This document shows, in pieces, positions 32,521 through 42,731 of a stretch of DNA of 64,000 nt (position 1 is the stretch's first letter; each line of letters starts with the position of its first letter). The notes beneath the pieces were generated by a model. It was not told where the DNA came from. It did not search any database and saw only the letters and a list, made by a program, of their open reading frames with translations. Source of the stretch: Hericium rajendrae. Taxonomy: Eukaryota > Basidiomycota > Agaricomycetes > Russulales > Hericiaceae. The stretch covers positions 1,302,001 to 1,366,000 of the forward strand of contig CM065889.1 in assembly GCA_033439255.1 (NCBI GenBank), in the 5' to 3' direction. A program made the position numbers and the translations under genes.

Positions 32521-35500
32521 GGTTTACTGATGCTGCTTGGGCTAGCATCATAGCGAACGCGACGCTTGCCTTTGAGAGTGGGGAGAAGGAGAGTCGCAGA
32601 TACTCTCGCGCGGGGCTCGTCAACCGACGCCGGGGTAAGTTTTTGGCCCTAAACACCGGGGTCTCTTATGGCGGCGGGCCTAAGGTAAGCGGAGCAGCTT
32701 CAACGCCGGACGTGACAGATGCTTACCTGCTGCGTTCTGGTAGCTTCCAGGAAACCTGAAGAACACTGCGCCTATGCAGCGCATCATCAATCGCCTCCTT
32801 GGCTGCGAGGCAATACAGTGCATCGCTGGCTTCGGAAGTAGTAAGGGAATGGTTGTCACTTCTAGGCCCAGGCTCATCATTTCTCCTAGGCATCCTCGCC
32901 CTCTGGGCACCAAAGGTCTATGCTTATTACGAAGAGCACCTGTACCCCCTCTTTCATCGCTACCCAGGTCTTCGTTGGCTGTTTCCCCGGAGCATATTTC
33001 CCACCTGCACCTTCAACCTCGGCCCCGCAACCGTTTGTCTTGACCACATCAACCCAACAAATGTTCCGCACGGCTGGTGCATCATCACTGCGCTTGGGAA
33101 CTTCGATAGCAAAAAAGGAGGACAGCTGGTCCTGTGGGACTTTCGATTGATTATTAACTTCCCTGCTGGTTCTACTGCTGCCATCACCTCCGCGTCTGTT
33201 CGTCACACGAATACTCCCATCGCAAAGGGGGAGTCTCAATACTCTTTCACGCAATACTGCCCGGGCGGCCTGCTGCGTTTTTCACGCCATGGCTTTCGCC
33301 CAGCGAAGACGCTGTCCACCGCGGAGAGGTTGGCTGTGGACGGGACCCCGGAGCAGCGATGGGATTGGGCCCTGTCTCTTTTTTCGACGGCAGCCAGCGT
33401 GGTAAAGGATCGGCTTAGCGTATACTCTTAGGGTAGTGGTTTTTTTTTTCTCATGACTGCAGCTGCAACCTCGAAGATCCTATGAAGACAGTAGAACATC
33501 ATTTGAGGCAATACAACGTCGCTTTGAATACAGTACAATGTCGTCTCAGAATCTATTTGAAGCAGAACCGAATCCATTGCTATGATGTTTACGTAAGCAA
33601 TGTGCTCCGGCGCCCCGGTTGCACTCATGAGCTGGGCGCTACGCACCTTCTTTCCTGCGACTACCTCTCCCTTGCTATCCTCCCCCCTTCCGCCGTCGCT
33701 GCTGCTTTAACATTCCTTTTTCTAGTGTCGACATGAGCCGTGCGAAGAAGCGAATCTACGAAGTAGTTGATTCTGCTCAGCCTACTGTCGTCGCAGAGGT
33801 TTTGACCCTCGACAGCCACCGGCGTGTCCATGCGAGGTCGTCTAAGGTCGCCCTACCGCCTCTCCCTCCCTCTGCAATCCCCCCGCCTGAGGATCTTGTG
33901 TTCATGGAGGATCAGGAGGTCTTGTCGACGTTGGGCTGGAAGGGCTGGAGGTCATGCCAGCAAAGAGGTACAAGAACACGGTGCGCTCCCTCCTAGCCTT
34001 TCACTTGTTGGACGCTTGCTGATTTTTCCTGAAGGATATACCGCTGTCGACGTGGAAGGAGTTCGCGCCTGGTTATCTTGATGAGATGATGAGGCTGGAG
34101 GGAAGAGGACGCGACGCCGGGACAGGCGAGCACGCGGCATGCAGCAACTGCCGTGCTGGCAAGGCGATTTTTCGCTGCAAAGAATGTCACGGGCGGCAGC
34201 TGCTCTGCCTTGCATGTCTGAAGCGTGGTCATCGGCGGCTTCCCCTCCACTTTGTTGAGGTGAGTTCTACACGTCTGGGCAACCGATGTGACCACTTACA
34301 CCTAGCGTTTGGTTAGGAGTGGCGAGGCGGGCGATTTCACGCCGTCAGCCTTCGGAGTCTGGGCCTGAGGGTTCAGATCGGACACGAGCATGCTGGCCTA
34401 TGCCCTTCTCGTGTCGTGGGGCACAAGGATTTCGTCGTTGTCCATACAAATGGCATTCACCTCGTCGATGTCGACTTCTGCGGCTGCTCGGGCAGCCCCG
34501 AGCATTGGTCACAGCTTCTGCACGCTGCCTGGTGGCCTGCAACTCCTCTCTGCCCCCAGACCTGCGCGACGATGGCTGTCCTCCGACAGTACCATGCCAT
34601 AAATCTGCAGGGGAAGATGTCGGGCTATGACTTCTACAAGGCCCTGGAAATCCAGAGCAATGGCGCGGGCCTTCTCGATCTGCCGGTGAGTACTCTCTGA
34701 CTGCGTAGATCTTTGTCACGGTCATGCTGATCTTGCTTAACAGGATCGGCTGCCCATGTTTATGCTTATGGCGCGTGAGTGGTGCTTTGTCCTGCTTCTC
34801 AAACGTGGAAAGCGGGGCCTAGATCCAAGCGGCATTGCAGGGACCAAGCAGGGGGAGCTTGCTGTGCGCTGTCCTGCATGTCCTCACCCGGGAGTAAATC
34901 TGCCGTCGAACTGGAGGGATGCTCCCCCAGAAACTGCGTGCATCTTTCCCTCTTGCCAATGTTTTCTGTGGCTTATGATTGTCTGTAGCTTTCTCTATTG
35001 GCTAGTACTTGCCATAGATGCAAATTTTCGCCTCAAAAGTCGCCTGCGGTCCAGCGAGGAGAAGGACCCGCCGCTCGGAAGTGGGCTGGCTTACTTTGTG
35101 GAGACGAAGGCATATGGGGAGTTTGTACTCGAGCGCACCAATGAGGATGAGGTGCGTGTACTCTCTGTGCTCGTTGCTCCGCGCCGTGTATTCTGACTCT
35201 CCTGCTTGTTTAGATTAGCTCGTGCGTCGCCTTCGCCGCGCTAGCGACGGCCAACCTCAAGAGAACGACGGGTCTAGCATCGACCGGAGTCGGGGCTGTA
35301 ACTTGCGGTAGGCATCAGTTTTGGAGGCCAAATGGCATTGGTGATCTCCAGAAGGGCGAGCGGTAAGTATTGCTGGCTCTTTGGTGTGCCGTGTGCTGAC
35401 TTTTATTAGCTACGTTAACATGGATTATATTTTCTTGGCAACGCTCGCCAGCGAAATCCTTTTTTTCATCGTCGCGTCATACGACTTAGCATGCCAGTGG

Positions 35501-36109
35501 AAGAAGAAGTTCTGGCGGCGCGTCGATGTATTTCCCGACCACCTCCGGCTTGACCTTCCCGCATCGAACGTGAAGTTTTTGGTCCCGGAGTTTCATCTCC
35601 AGGCTCACAAGGAGTCGTGTCATAGCCAACACTCTTCGAGGAAAACAGTTGGGATGGGGCGATCTGAGCTGGAGGGTCCGGAGAGGAATTGGGCCTGGCT
35701 CAACGGGGCTGCGTCGAGCACAAAGGAGATGGGGCCGGGCTCGCGCCGAGATACACTGGATGATTTTTGTGGGTTCGCAAACTGGAGGCGCGTCGTCAGC
35801 ATGGGTACGCACGGTTTTCTTTGAGACGTATAGCTGGCTGACTGAGTTCTAGGCAATTTCCTCCTCAAGAAGATGCTTGAGGCAATTCCGAATGCCATCG
35901 TGCAGCACCACGCCTTCAAGGAGTTTGAGGCCGGCCTTCAAGAGAAACGACCGTTGCAGCTGGAGGAATGGGAGGCCATGTTTGCGGCCTGGGATGCAGA
36001 TAAGGAGCATCAGCCCAGCCCCTTTGCCATGCCCCGAGCAAGTACGTGTCTCATGCTCAGCAGTGCTTCGCCACGCTAACATTTTGCTGAAGAAAAATCG
36101 ATGGCACAA

Positions 36110-37598
36110 TTTACGATTCCTTAGAATCGTTTACTCTAACCCGCTTTTCAACTCAAAAAAGATGACACCCAGCCAATGTAATGCCTTTTATAGTAATAAT
36201 TTCTCACATCTTAAAGTAAAGTTGTAGGTTCGATTCTGGCAATTGTCATTTTTGTGATTTTAAATGTTTCTTAGAGATATCAGTCTACTAAATAAATTCA
36301 ATTAGTGTTAAACTATATGCATATGTAAATCAATGCTAGTCTTATCACAACTGAAAGATTTTAGTATAAGAAAGTGCAAACTTGTTGAGATAACAGATAA
36401 ACATATTTAATAGGATATTCTGCACCTTGTCATTGATGTAAGTTAGTATGGTCTATGATAATATGATAAAGGCAGATGTTACCTAGTCAGAACATTTTTT
36501 TTCATGAGAATAGGTTCAGAAATGACTGAGATATGAGCAGATCACTTCAAAAGATACCTTTGAGGAGAAGATCATAGTGATTGCATCGTAGCGGAGCAAT
36601 GAGTGGTGCTATTTACACGCTAAAGATACCATTGGAAAGGTCTGATTCGTATCTTTCCAACGGCATATTATACAAGATGATCGGATATGTATTGAGAAAA
36701 CGCGGTAGCGATTACTGAAGGGTTGGTATTAGAGGTAGGGGCAAACTTGTTGAGGCCATATCTTTTTATTGACTCATCCAATTGTAATGTACCTAGCATC
36801 ATTTGAAAGGTATAATAAAGGGCTTTCTGATTCAATAAAGGGACCGGCGATATCTTCAGTACTTAAGGAGGTACACTCGAATTATCACAAAACCTCCTAT
36901 TTGACTATTTTCAAGGTTTTACATAATCCGCAGCACGGGCAAAATGACATACTCCCATCCCATGACATCATGAGGGGGACGGGAGTACGTCATTTTGCCC
37001 GTGCTGCGGATTACATAAGCGATTTATAAGCAGGAAAAAATCGAAAAAATCATTCAAGTCTAGGGGCAAATCATCAAATCATCTGAGAATAGGCACATAC
37101 TGAGTAGCATAAAAAATCAGTAAAAATCGTGTTAATATGGCCATCAATAGTACTATTCAGAAACACTTGAGTTGATGTTTATAGCTGGAGAATTGACAGA
37201 GATATAGCCAACTTACTGATTCAGACCCCTAGAAGGCAAAAATAAAATCAATCTAGGCAACATACAACAGTTGACAGACTTTCAAAGGCCACACTTATGT
37301 ACTTCATAAATGTAAACACAATTTTTGAGAAGTCACATGCAACAGCGAGCCTGACTGGGCTCGCTGTTGCACGTGACCATTATTTTGTCATTAGTTCAAC
37401 TCTTGCTGGTAGCAAAGTTTAAAAATAAGAGATAAGTGTAAAACAATATACTTTGAAGATAGAGATCTTTGCAGCATTACAATACTAGTATATTCAATTC
37501 TCTGTTATCTTATTAATTCTGTGAGAATAACACTACAAAGTTAGAACAATTTAAAAGGAATCGTATTGCCGTGCAGAGCATCGGCCCTCTTCCCCCAA
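36110..37598. mobile_element. Element N2 (CTTGGGG-ended, 1.49 kb)
   Basis: Near-identical, inverted relative to N1. It begins at TACGATTCCTTAGAATCG and ends CTCTTCCCCCAAG. Internal inverted repeats: 36924-37013 (90 bp) and a GTGCAACAGCGAGCC / GGCTCGCTGTTGCA pair near 37338-37378. A short TACGATTCCTT match links the two ends. No gene and no clear target duplication. Confidence 0.7.
36924..37013. repeat. 90-bp stem-loop in N2
   Basis: Same stem as 2971-3060, arms of about 38 bp starting TAATCCGCAGCACGGGCAAA. Confidence 0.85.
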
Positions 37599-39306
37599 GT
37601 GAAGATTGAGTTGAAGGAAGAAGAACAAGCAGCACTTGGGCAAGCAGCTGAAGATGTGCACGATGCGAGCGGGCTGTCGTTCCTGCTGCTGGGGCTTGAG
37701 ATGGAACAGCAGCAGTAAGTTGCCTGTGTCCTATTCTGTGGCTCGCAGGGCTGATCGATGTAGGCTTTTGATTCTTGAGGACATTCGTGCCGCCAGGCTC
37801 CCGACGACAATGGACCTGTCTGACTTTGAGGACCGACGCCGGGCTTTAAGGCGGAAGCTGCGCAGGCTTCGGCATCAGCAGCGCATCCACATGCCCGGCT
37901 TTGCCCAGGCTTCTGACGAGGGTGCTTCAGCCGAGGCTCCCGAAGGGGTGCAACTGCCAAAGCCGGAGGAAACGTTGCTCAATATGCCTTCTGATTTGAC
38001 CTCAGAGGCTCGGCAGGCTTACTGTGCAGTTGGTATCGCTGATATGGAGGCCAAGCTGCACCGAGCCGAGGCCGAAGACGCACTCGATGACTTGCGACGG
38101 CACCTCCGTCTACGCTCCTTTGTAAACACATTCAAACGCGCTCAGGTCAGAGGACAACGTAGGCTAACGCGTGCCCAACACACGCAGTCTCGCATCGACG
38201 AACGCGTCAAGACGAGCAAGCTGCGCTATCGGCGTGCCCGTGCTGCCTTGATGCACCTTACTGGCGGCAGAGAGTGGACGAAGACGCTCCGGGAGCTCAA
38301 CGATGAGCACGTTGTCTCGCTCAATGTGGACTTGATTGATGTTATTGGCCTGCCGGAGACCAACTCGAATGGTGTGGAGGCCGGTGCCCCAATCAGTACG
38401 CAGGGTCCTTCCCAAAGGACACAGGGGCCTTCTCAGAGGACGCAGGGCACGTCACAACGGAGCCAGGCACAGAAAAAGGCTGATACCTGCAAGAAGGTGT
38501 CGTGGATATGGTTTTTGATCCCGGACGGGGAGGATGAGGACGATAACCTCCTGCACGAAGGTGAGTACCTCCTTGGCCATGGCTATTGCATACTGACTTA
38601 GTTCTTTCTTTGAAGCACTTCGCGTTGAGTGGGCAAAGTCAAAGGTACGTGCCGCGCGATGGCATGAGCAGGTCATGCACGTCGAGGAGGAGATGCGTCA
38701 TGTTCTCGAAACGTTTGCCACGGAGGCAAGCGTGTGGGAGGACATGTCAGCCAGGCGCGATGCAATTCTTGACGGCGACCATGCGCTTGTTGAAGGCTTG
38801 CATGCCTACGCGGCTGAGCATGCAGCCATGTACCACAGCCTTGCTGCAAAGTTTGCTTCACGGTGGGCAGCTGTACGAGGCAGAGCTACACACATCCTCG
38901 ATGGGAGTGCGTATCTCCACCTGGAGGAGGAGGCTGACGATCAGCAGGCAGCCTCTGCTGTCATTCGCATAGAGGTACAAGTTTTAGGCTGCGATGAAGA
39001 CGAATAGGCAGCATGCCAAGGTGAGTAATTTTTCGCTCGCCTTTGGGATGGTTGGCCTGATGTTGGCTTAGACACCATCCCTGCACATTGTTACCTTGCA
39101 CTCTGAGGTCATGTTGCCTTCCCTTGTTGCTGTCTTTTTGCCTTCCCTGTATCACCCGATCACACGATTTGTGCCGCACATTTCGGAAGTAGTATATACT
39201 GTATTTGTCATGTCTACAATCAATCTATTTTTGTCTTCTCGTTTCGCGTATAAGTCATTATGCATGCATTAAGCTAAATTACTGGTAAGCCATTGGTGGT
39301 ATAGCA

Positions 39307-39425
39307 TCAGTCATTTAGCTAAATGATGCTTTAGCTAAATGCATGGCAGGTTATTGTTGGCGACTTACTGTGCATTTAGATAAGTGTCGGCTGGCAGATA
39401 CTGGTCATTTATCTAAATGGCTACA
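39307..39425 (-). repeat. KDZ right terminal inverted repeat
   Basis: Reverse complement partner of 20191-20309. It contains two CATTTAGCTAAATGATGC-like motifs and ends GGCTACA at 39425. Between 39008 and 39306 I see only non-coding sequence. Confidence 0.85.
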
Positions 39426-39693
39426 GGGACGCCTGCACACGGGAGTTGGCGCGGGCATGCAGGAGTCTGCGCGAGCATGCAGGCATCAGCGCAGGTGCAC
39501 AGGAGTCGGCGCGGGCATGCAGGCATCGGTGCGGGCATGCGGGAGTTGGCGCGTGCATGCAGGCATCGGTGCGGGCATGCAGGAGTTGGCGCGGGTGTGC
39601 AGGAGTCAGTGCAGGTGTGGGGGCATTGATGCAGGCATGTGGGCATCGACACTAGTGTGCGGGAGTCGGCACGGACAGGGGAAGGCAGCGGGA
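39426..39693. repeat. 20-bp minisatellite, KDZ-proximal right piece
   Basis: About twelve tandem units of exactly 20 bp, consensus GGAGTTGGCGCGGGCATGCA with GGCATCGG variants. It continues the array left of the KDZ element and is cut on the right by the 152-bp LTR element. Confidence 0.85.
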
Positions 39694-39697
39694 GCGC

Positions 39698-39849
39698 TGG
39701 AGTGGCCCAAGGGCACGAGCTAAGCCCAGGGATGATGATAGCAGGATGCCGACTACATACAGGAGGCAGACTCTATCTAAGGCAATGCTGACTAAGCCTC
39801 GGCATCCTCCGAACCACTGGATGCAGGGAGCCTCCGGCTCCCTAGTCCA
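39698..39849 (-). repeat. 3' LTR of the small element
   Basis: 152-bp terminal repeat, with the internal inverted repeat GGGAGCCGGAGGCTCCC. Third copy at 11864 is a solo LTR. Confidence 0.85.
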
Positions 39850-39895
39850 GGTGCCCCCCTCGAAAAAGGCGACGTCCGCGTCGCTGGTGAACAAC

Positions 39896-42271
39896 CTAAG
39901 AACCTGAACTATGAACCCAACCCAAACCTCGAAGAACCCGACCCAACTCCTGAAGACGAGGATCACCCTGCCAGTCCAAAGGCGGGGCCTCGAGCTTGAC
40001 CGAATGCGAAACTGACGGTGAGGATGAGACAATGACTGATGGTCGGTCCGCACGAAGACCAGCGGGATGTCGACGTGTGACGATGGGCTCGGAAGAGGAA
40101 ATGAATGGTCGAGATGGTCGTGAAGGTCGAATGGGCCGTGCTTGAGATCGCCGTGCACGCCGTTTAAGGGAATCGAACGGGCGCGCGGAGCTAGAACGAA
40201 GAATTGAAAAATCACGAGATGGGGGAGAAATTAAAGGGGCAGGATAAGAAATAGCAGGTAAAGAGGCATCATCAGCCCATGAGAAAGAAGTTGAATGAGT
40301 ATGTGCAGCATTAAAAGAAGCATGGGAGTCATTATGGGACAAAGAATGGTTGTTATGGGATGTGGAAGCATTAGAAATTGTTGGAGGCACGTGAGAATGA
40401 ATAACGTTGGGATTCGAGACTGTACGTGAGTTGGTATCGTGAGTGGACAAAAGACAAAGAGATGAGTTATTAGAAACGCTGGTAACCGTAGCAGGATCGA
40501 GCGTGCTCGCGGCCAGCAGTGTTTGCGATGCGCGATCGACGCATGCGGGCCGATCGACATCTTCCGTTTGGACGACGGCGACGGCGCGTGATGCACTGCT
40601 CACCTCTGCGAGTGCCTGCTCATGGCCATCCTTCAACTCTGACTTCCTTCCAGCTTCGAAACCCTCCTGGAAGCCTGCATGCTTCCCCTTCTTCAATCCG
40701 GCAGCTTCGCCCCTCGCAATCGCTTTCGCAAGGATCTCGGTGAGGAGACCGGGTTCGATCTCCTGCACGATCCTGGCGCGGGCAGGCGTAGAGGAGCATG
40801 GCGTGTTGGTCTGGGTGCTGGTGCAGACGCGCGGATGCGGGGAGTGTGCGTCGTCGGGCGGGGATAGGGGGACCGCAGGTGGGGCTGGGTCTTCGGCTTG
40901 AACGCCGTTGTCGACGTGCGAGGTCGCGCGCGTGGGGGTGGGGTCGTGGGTCTGGACGTCTGCATCGATGCGCGCGGGGACCGTGTCGATGGGAATGGCC
41001 GGCGGCGAGTCGGTACGCGAAGGAGATGGGAGCGGTGGCGGATGCGGACATGGGGCATTGTCCGTCTGGACGTGTGCGTCGACGCGGGGGCTTAGTTCGA
41101 TGAAACGGCGATGCGTAGGGGTGGCGTCATAGGTCTGGATAGCTGCGTTGACGCGCGAGGTCGTGGGGTCCATGTCGATGAGAAGGGGATGGGGAGTGGC
41201 GGGAGCAGCGGCTTGCACGCCAATATCGAGACGTGACGATGCGGCAGCGGTGTCAGTAGGCAGGGAGTGCGCGGGTGAAACGTCGTCCGCCTGGACAATG
41301 GCGTCGGCGAGAGTACGCGTACTCACCTCGATACGCGCGACCTCAATCCCCTCTTGGTACCCAGCCCATCTTCCCAGCTCGTACGCGTCCTTCCGTCCCT
41401 GCTCGTGCTGGTGCATCTCGGCCCTCGCGTCTCTCCTCGCTTCTCTCCTCGCAATCTCCTTTCCTTCCTCTAATCCCTCTCTCCAGCCTCGCTCTCGGCC
41501 CTCCTGGAGAGCCTTTACTCTAACCTCGCGCCGCGCCTCTATCCGCGTTTGGTTTTGCGCGTCCTCGATGATGTTCTCGAGGAGATCTTCGTCGATCTCC
41601 TCTGTCGTCATGGCGGGGCACACGCGGGGCGCGAGCACGTCGAGTTCGTGGCCATAATCCTCGGCGCGATCAAATGAGTGCATAGGGCACGCGAGAAAAA
41701 CGGTCGGGGAGCCCAGAACGTCGATAGCGGTCGCGAGATCTGCGACTGCTGCAGCTGCGAGGGCGGATAGCGCGGAAAACGGGGTGTGGACCGCGTGGAT
41801 GATGTCTGCGTGTTGGTGGATATGTGTTCGTTGTGCAGAGACGGCGGGGACGTCGTTTGACGTGCTGGTTGGCATAGTCAACGCGGGTGGTGGGTGGTCG
41901 GGCTCGGGGCACGGTTCGAATGCGTGGGCTACGAGCGCTTGCGACGTTGCGATGGCAACGGATGTGTCTGCGCGTGCGTCGGAGGCTGCTGGCTCGCGAA
42001 CGAGCGTGGTGTCGATGGTGGGATACGCGGGAGTTGCTGCACGAGGCGCGCGAGTCGCATCTGCCTCGTGGCTAACGCGCGGTTGCTGCGTGGTCGTGGG
42101 GGATTCCCTCACGGCTGGTGCTGGTGGCGTGTCAACGAGGGCGGCGTGCGTGTCGAATGGGGCTGCGGTGGCAACGAGCGGGTGCCCGATGTTCGCGGTT
42201 ATGGGCAGTGGGGGTGCTGCTCTTGCTGCTGCTCTCCAAGCAGCTTTGGCTGCGCGCTTGTTCTTGCCCAT
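39896..42271 (-). CDS. Cargo protein of the small LTR element, 791 aa, unknown
   Basis: A single intronless frame starting MGKNKRAAKAAWRAAARAA. Residues about 225-300 form a charged helix with Gly-spaced repeats (GREERGW-like: GRERGWREGLEEGKE, ELGRWAGYQEGIE); a second such helix (ARGEAAGLKKGKHAGFQEGF) is near residue 540. The middle is Pro/Ala/Asp/Thr-rich with several VDTHVQT-like phrases. The C-terminus has FSWADDASLP, DFSILRSSSARPF, a basic Arg/Pro tract, and PLDWQGDPRLQELGRVLRGLGWV. The C-terminal phrases recall basidiomycete proteins of unknown function; no Gag zinc knuckle or enzyme motif is seen. The lack of introns and the placement between LTRs suggest a captured, retrotransposed gene. 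It is fully open, unlike most genes here. Confidence 0.6.
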   Translation of the reverse strand: MGKNKRAAKAAWRAAARAAPPLPITANIGHPLVATAAPFDTHAALVDTPPAPAVRESPTTTQQPRVSHEADATRAPRAATPAYPTIDTTLVREPAASDARADTSVAIATSQALVAHAFEPCPEPDHPPPALTMPTSTSNDVPAVSAQRTHIHQHADIIHAVHTPFSALSALAAAAVADLATAIDVLGSPTVFLACPMHSFDRAEDYGHELDVLAPRVCPAMTTEEIDEDLLENIIEDAQNQTRIEARREVRVKALQEGRERGWREGLEEGKEIARREARRDARAEMHQHEQGRKDAYELGRWAGYQEGIEVARIEVSTRTLADAIVQADDVSPAHSLPTDTAAASSRLDIGVQAAAPATPHPLLIDMDPTTSRVNAAIQTYDATPTHRRFIELSPRVDAHVQTDNAPCPHPPPLPSPSRTDSPPAIPIDTVPARIDADVQTHDPTPTRATSHVDNGVQAEDPAPPAVPLSPPDDAHSPHPRVCTSTQTNTPCSSTPARARIVQEIEPGLLTEILAKAIARGEAAGLKKGKHAGFQEGFEAGRKSELKDGHEQALAEVSSASRAVAVVQTEDVDRPACVDRASQTLLAASTLDPATVTSVSNNSSLCLLSTHDTNSRTVSNPNVIHSHVPPTISNASTSHNNHSLSHNDSHASFNAAHTHSTSFSWADDASLPAISYPAPLISPPSRDFSILRSSSARPFDSLKRRARRSQARPIRPSRPSRPFISSSEPIVTRRHPAGLRADRPSVIVSSSPSVSHSVKLEAPPLDWQGDPRLQELGRVLRGLGWVHSSGS

Positions 42272-42575
42272 ATTGGGTAATTACGCGGGTGGTGTTGAAC
42301 GCGGGTGCGACCGCGCGAAAACGGCGCGCGAGCTCGAAATACGAGCGTCGAAATACGAGCGCGGGGTCGATTGATGAGGTCACTTGAACACTTGAGCACG
42401 AGAAACACTTGGGGCACGTGAAGAGACGAGAAACGGGGGCAACACGGGGCACGAGAACGGGACACGAGGCGCGAGAGACGAAAAAAGGCCACGAAAAAGC
42501 TGGAAAAGCCAGAAAAAAGAGCGGATGACTCGACTCGAAGCTGAAGTGAGTCGAATCACACTCTCATCACCAAGA

Positions 42576-42727
42576 TGGAGTGGCCCAAAGGCACGAGCTA
42601 AGCCCAGGGATGATGATAGCAGGATGCCGACTACATACAGGAGGCAGACTCTATCTAAGGCAATGCTGACTAAGCCTCGGCATCCTCCGAACCACTGGAT
42701 GCAGGGAGCCTCCGGCTCCCTAGTCCA
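42576..42727 (-). repeat. 5' LTR of the small element
   Basis: 152 bp, differing from the 3' LTR at about one position by eye, which implies recent insertion. Confidence 0.85.
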
Positions 42728-42731
42728 GCGC

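Larger units (their letters stand above)
27839..32532. mobile_element. TCAGA-family long element T1
   Basis: Left end CATCAGGAAATG, right end GGTTTACTGATG, flanked by CT/CT. Both arms are long arrays of TCAGA/TCTGA motifs. The middle (29260-31790) has a divergent set of exon-intron-hairpin modules, five reading left and three reading right. No protein-coding gene is supported. It broke the TET/JBP gene and is therefore younger than the KDZ insertion. Confidence 0.85.
27008..33431 (+). pseudogene. TET/JBP-type 2OG-Fe(II) oxygenase gene, split by T1
   Basis: The N-terminal half (27008-27838) is Ser/Pro-rich with a basic KTKRRQRKRRRSK stretch that could be a nuclear signal, then FREMDWDGW, an intron with GTGAGT donor at 27713, and FALCDWAGRLVAVFPGRP. 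T1 interrupts here; deleting T1 with one CT copy continues in frame to AWASIIANATLAFE. The C-terminal half has PKVYAYYEEHLYPLF, FNLGPATV, HGWCIITALGNFDSKKGG, INFPAGS, VRHTNTPI and YSFTQYCPGG, the double-stranded beta-helix pattern of the TET/JBP family that oxidises 5-methylcytosine or thymine in DNA. The expected HxD reads H-I-N (33045-33053) and the expected Arg after the distal His reads Gln. The association with a KDZ transposase is known for basidiomycete TET/JBP genes. Not functional as it stands. Confidence 0.72.
33733..39007 (+). pseudogene. KDZ transposase gene, split by N2
   Basis: Starts MSRAKKRIYEVVDS; the N-terminal part carries the CxC2-type cysteine cluster CSNCRAGKAIFRCKECHGR then CLACLKRGH (about 34140-34230). 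The catalytic RNase H-like region has AIDANFRLKSRL (about 35010), SYDLACQWKKKFW (about 35480), VKFLVPEFHLQAH (about 35570) and PERNWAWLN followed by SSTKEMGPGSRRDTLDD (about 35680-35760), all KDZ signatures; the acidic residues in the first, second and fourth are candidate catalytic positions. The C-terminus includes VSWIWFLIPDGEDEDD and EALRVEWAKSK. Many short introns. Apart from N2 (36110-37598), inserted just after an intron acceptor, I see no stop in the exons followed. It would cut and paste the element in the nucleus. Confidence 0.92.
20191..39425. mobile_element. KDZ DNA transposon, 19.2 kb, with cargo genes
   Basis: Bounded by long inverted repeats that start TGTAGCCA(C/T)TTA on both strands and carry TTTAGCTAAATG motifs. 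It encodes, leftward, one large accessory gene (24364-20831) and, rightward, an RNase H1-N-like gene (24744-26093), a TET/JBP-type oxygenase gene (27008-33431) and the KDZ transposase (33733-39007). It is now inactive: T1 splits the oxygenase gene, N2 splits the transposase gene, and the accessory gene has an in-frame TGA. I could not find a clear target duplication; its flanks are minisatellite. Confidence 0.85.
39698..42727 (-). mobile_element. Small non-autonomous LTR element (152-bp LTRs)
   Basis: Direct repeats 39698-39849 and 42576-42727, each 152 bp and almost identical, read on the minus strand as TGGACTAGGG...GGGCCACTCCA. The whole is flanked by GCGC/GCGC (39694-39697, 42728-42731). 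Inside the 5' LTR (minus strand) a TGG starts 4 bases after the LTR, a possible primer site; a GAGGGGGG purine tract precedes the other LTR. It encodes one long protein but no protease, RT or integrase, so it depends on another element. Confidence 0.85.

Noticed and set aside
36769-37029. 86-residue frame identical to that at 2955-3215
   Set aside because: It is identical because N1 and N2 are copies, and it reads through the 90-bp hairpin; no sign of a protein.
20191-39425. Eight-base target duplication at the KDZ ends
   Set aside because: I looked for one because related superfamilies make 8-bp duplications, but the flanks (minisatellite) show no convincing match.
39426-39693. CRISPR-like direct repeats
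   Set aside because: The 20-bp units are contiguous with no unique spacers, in a eukaryotic setting.
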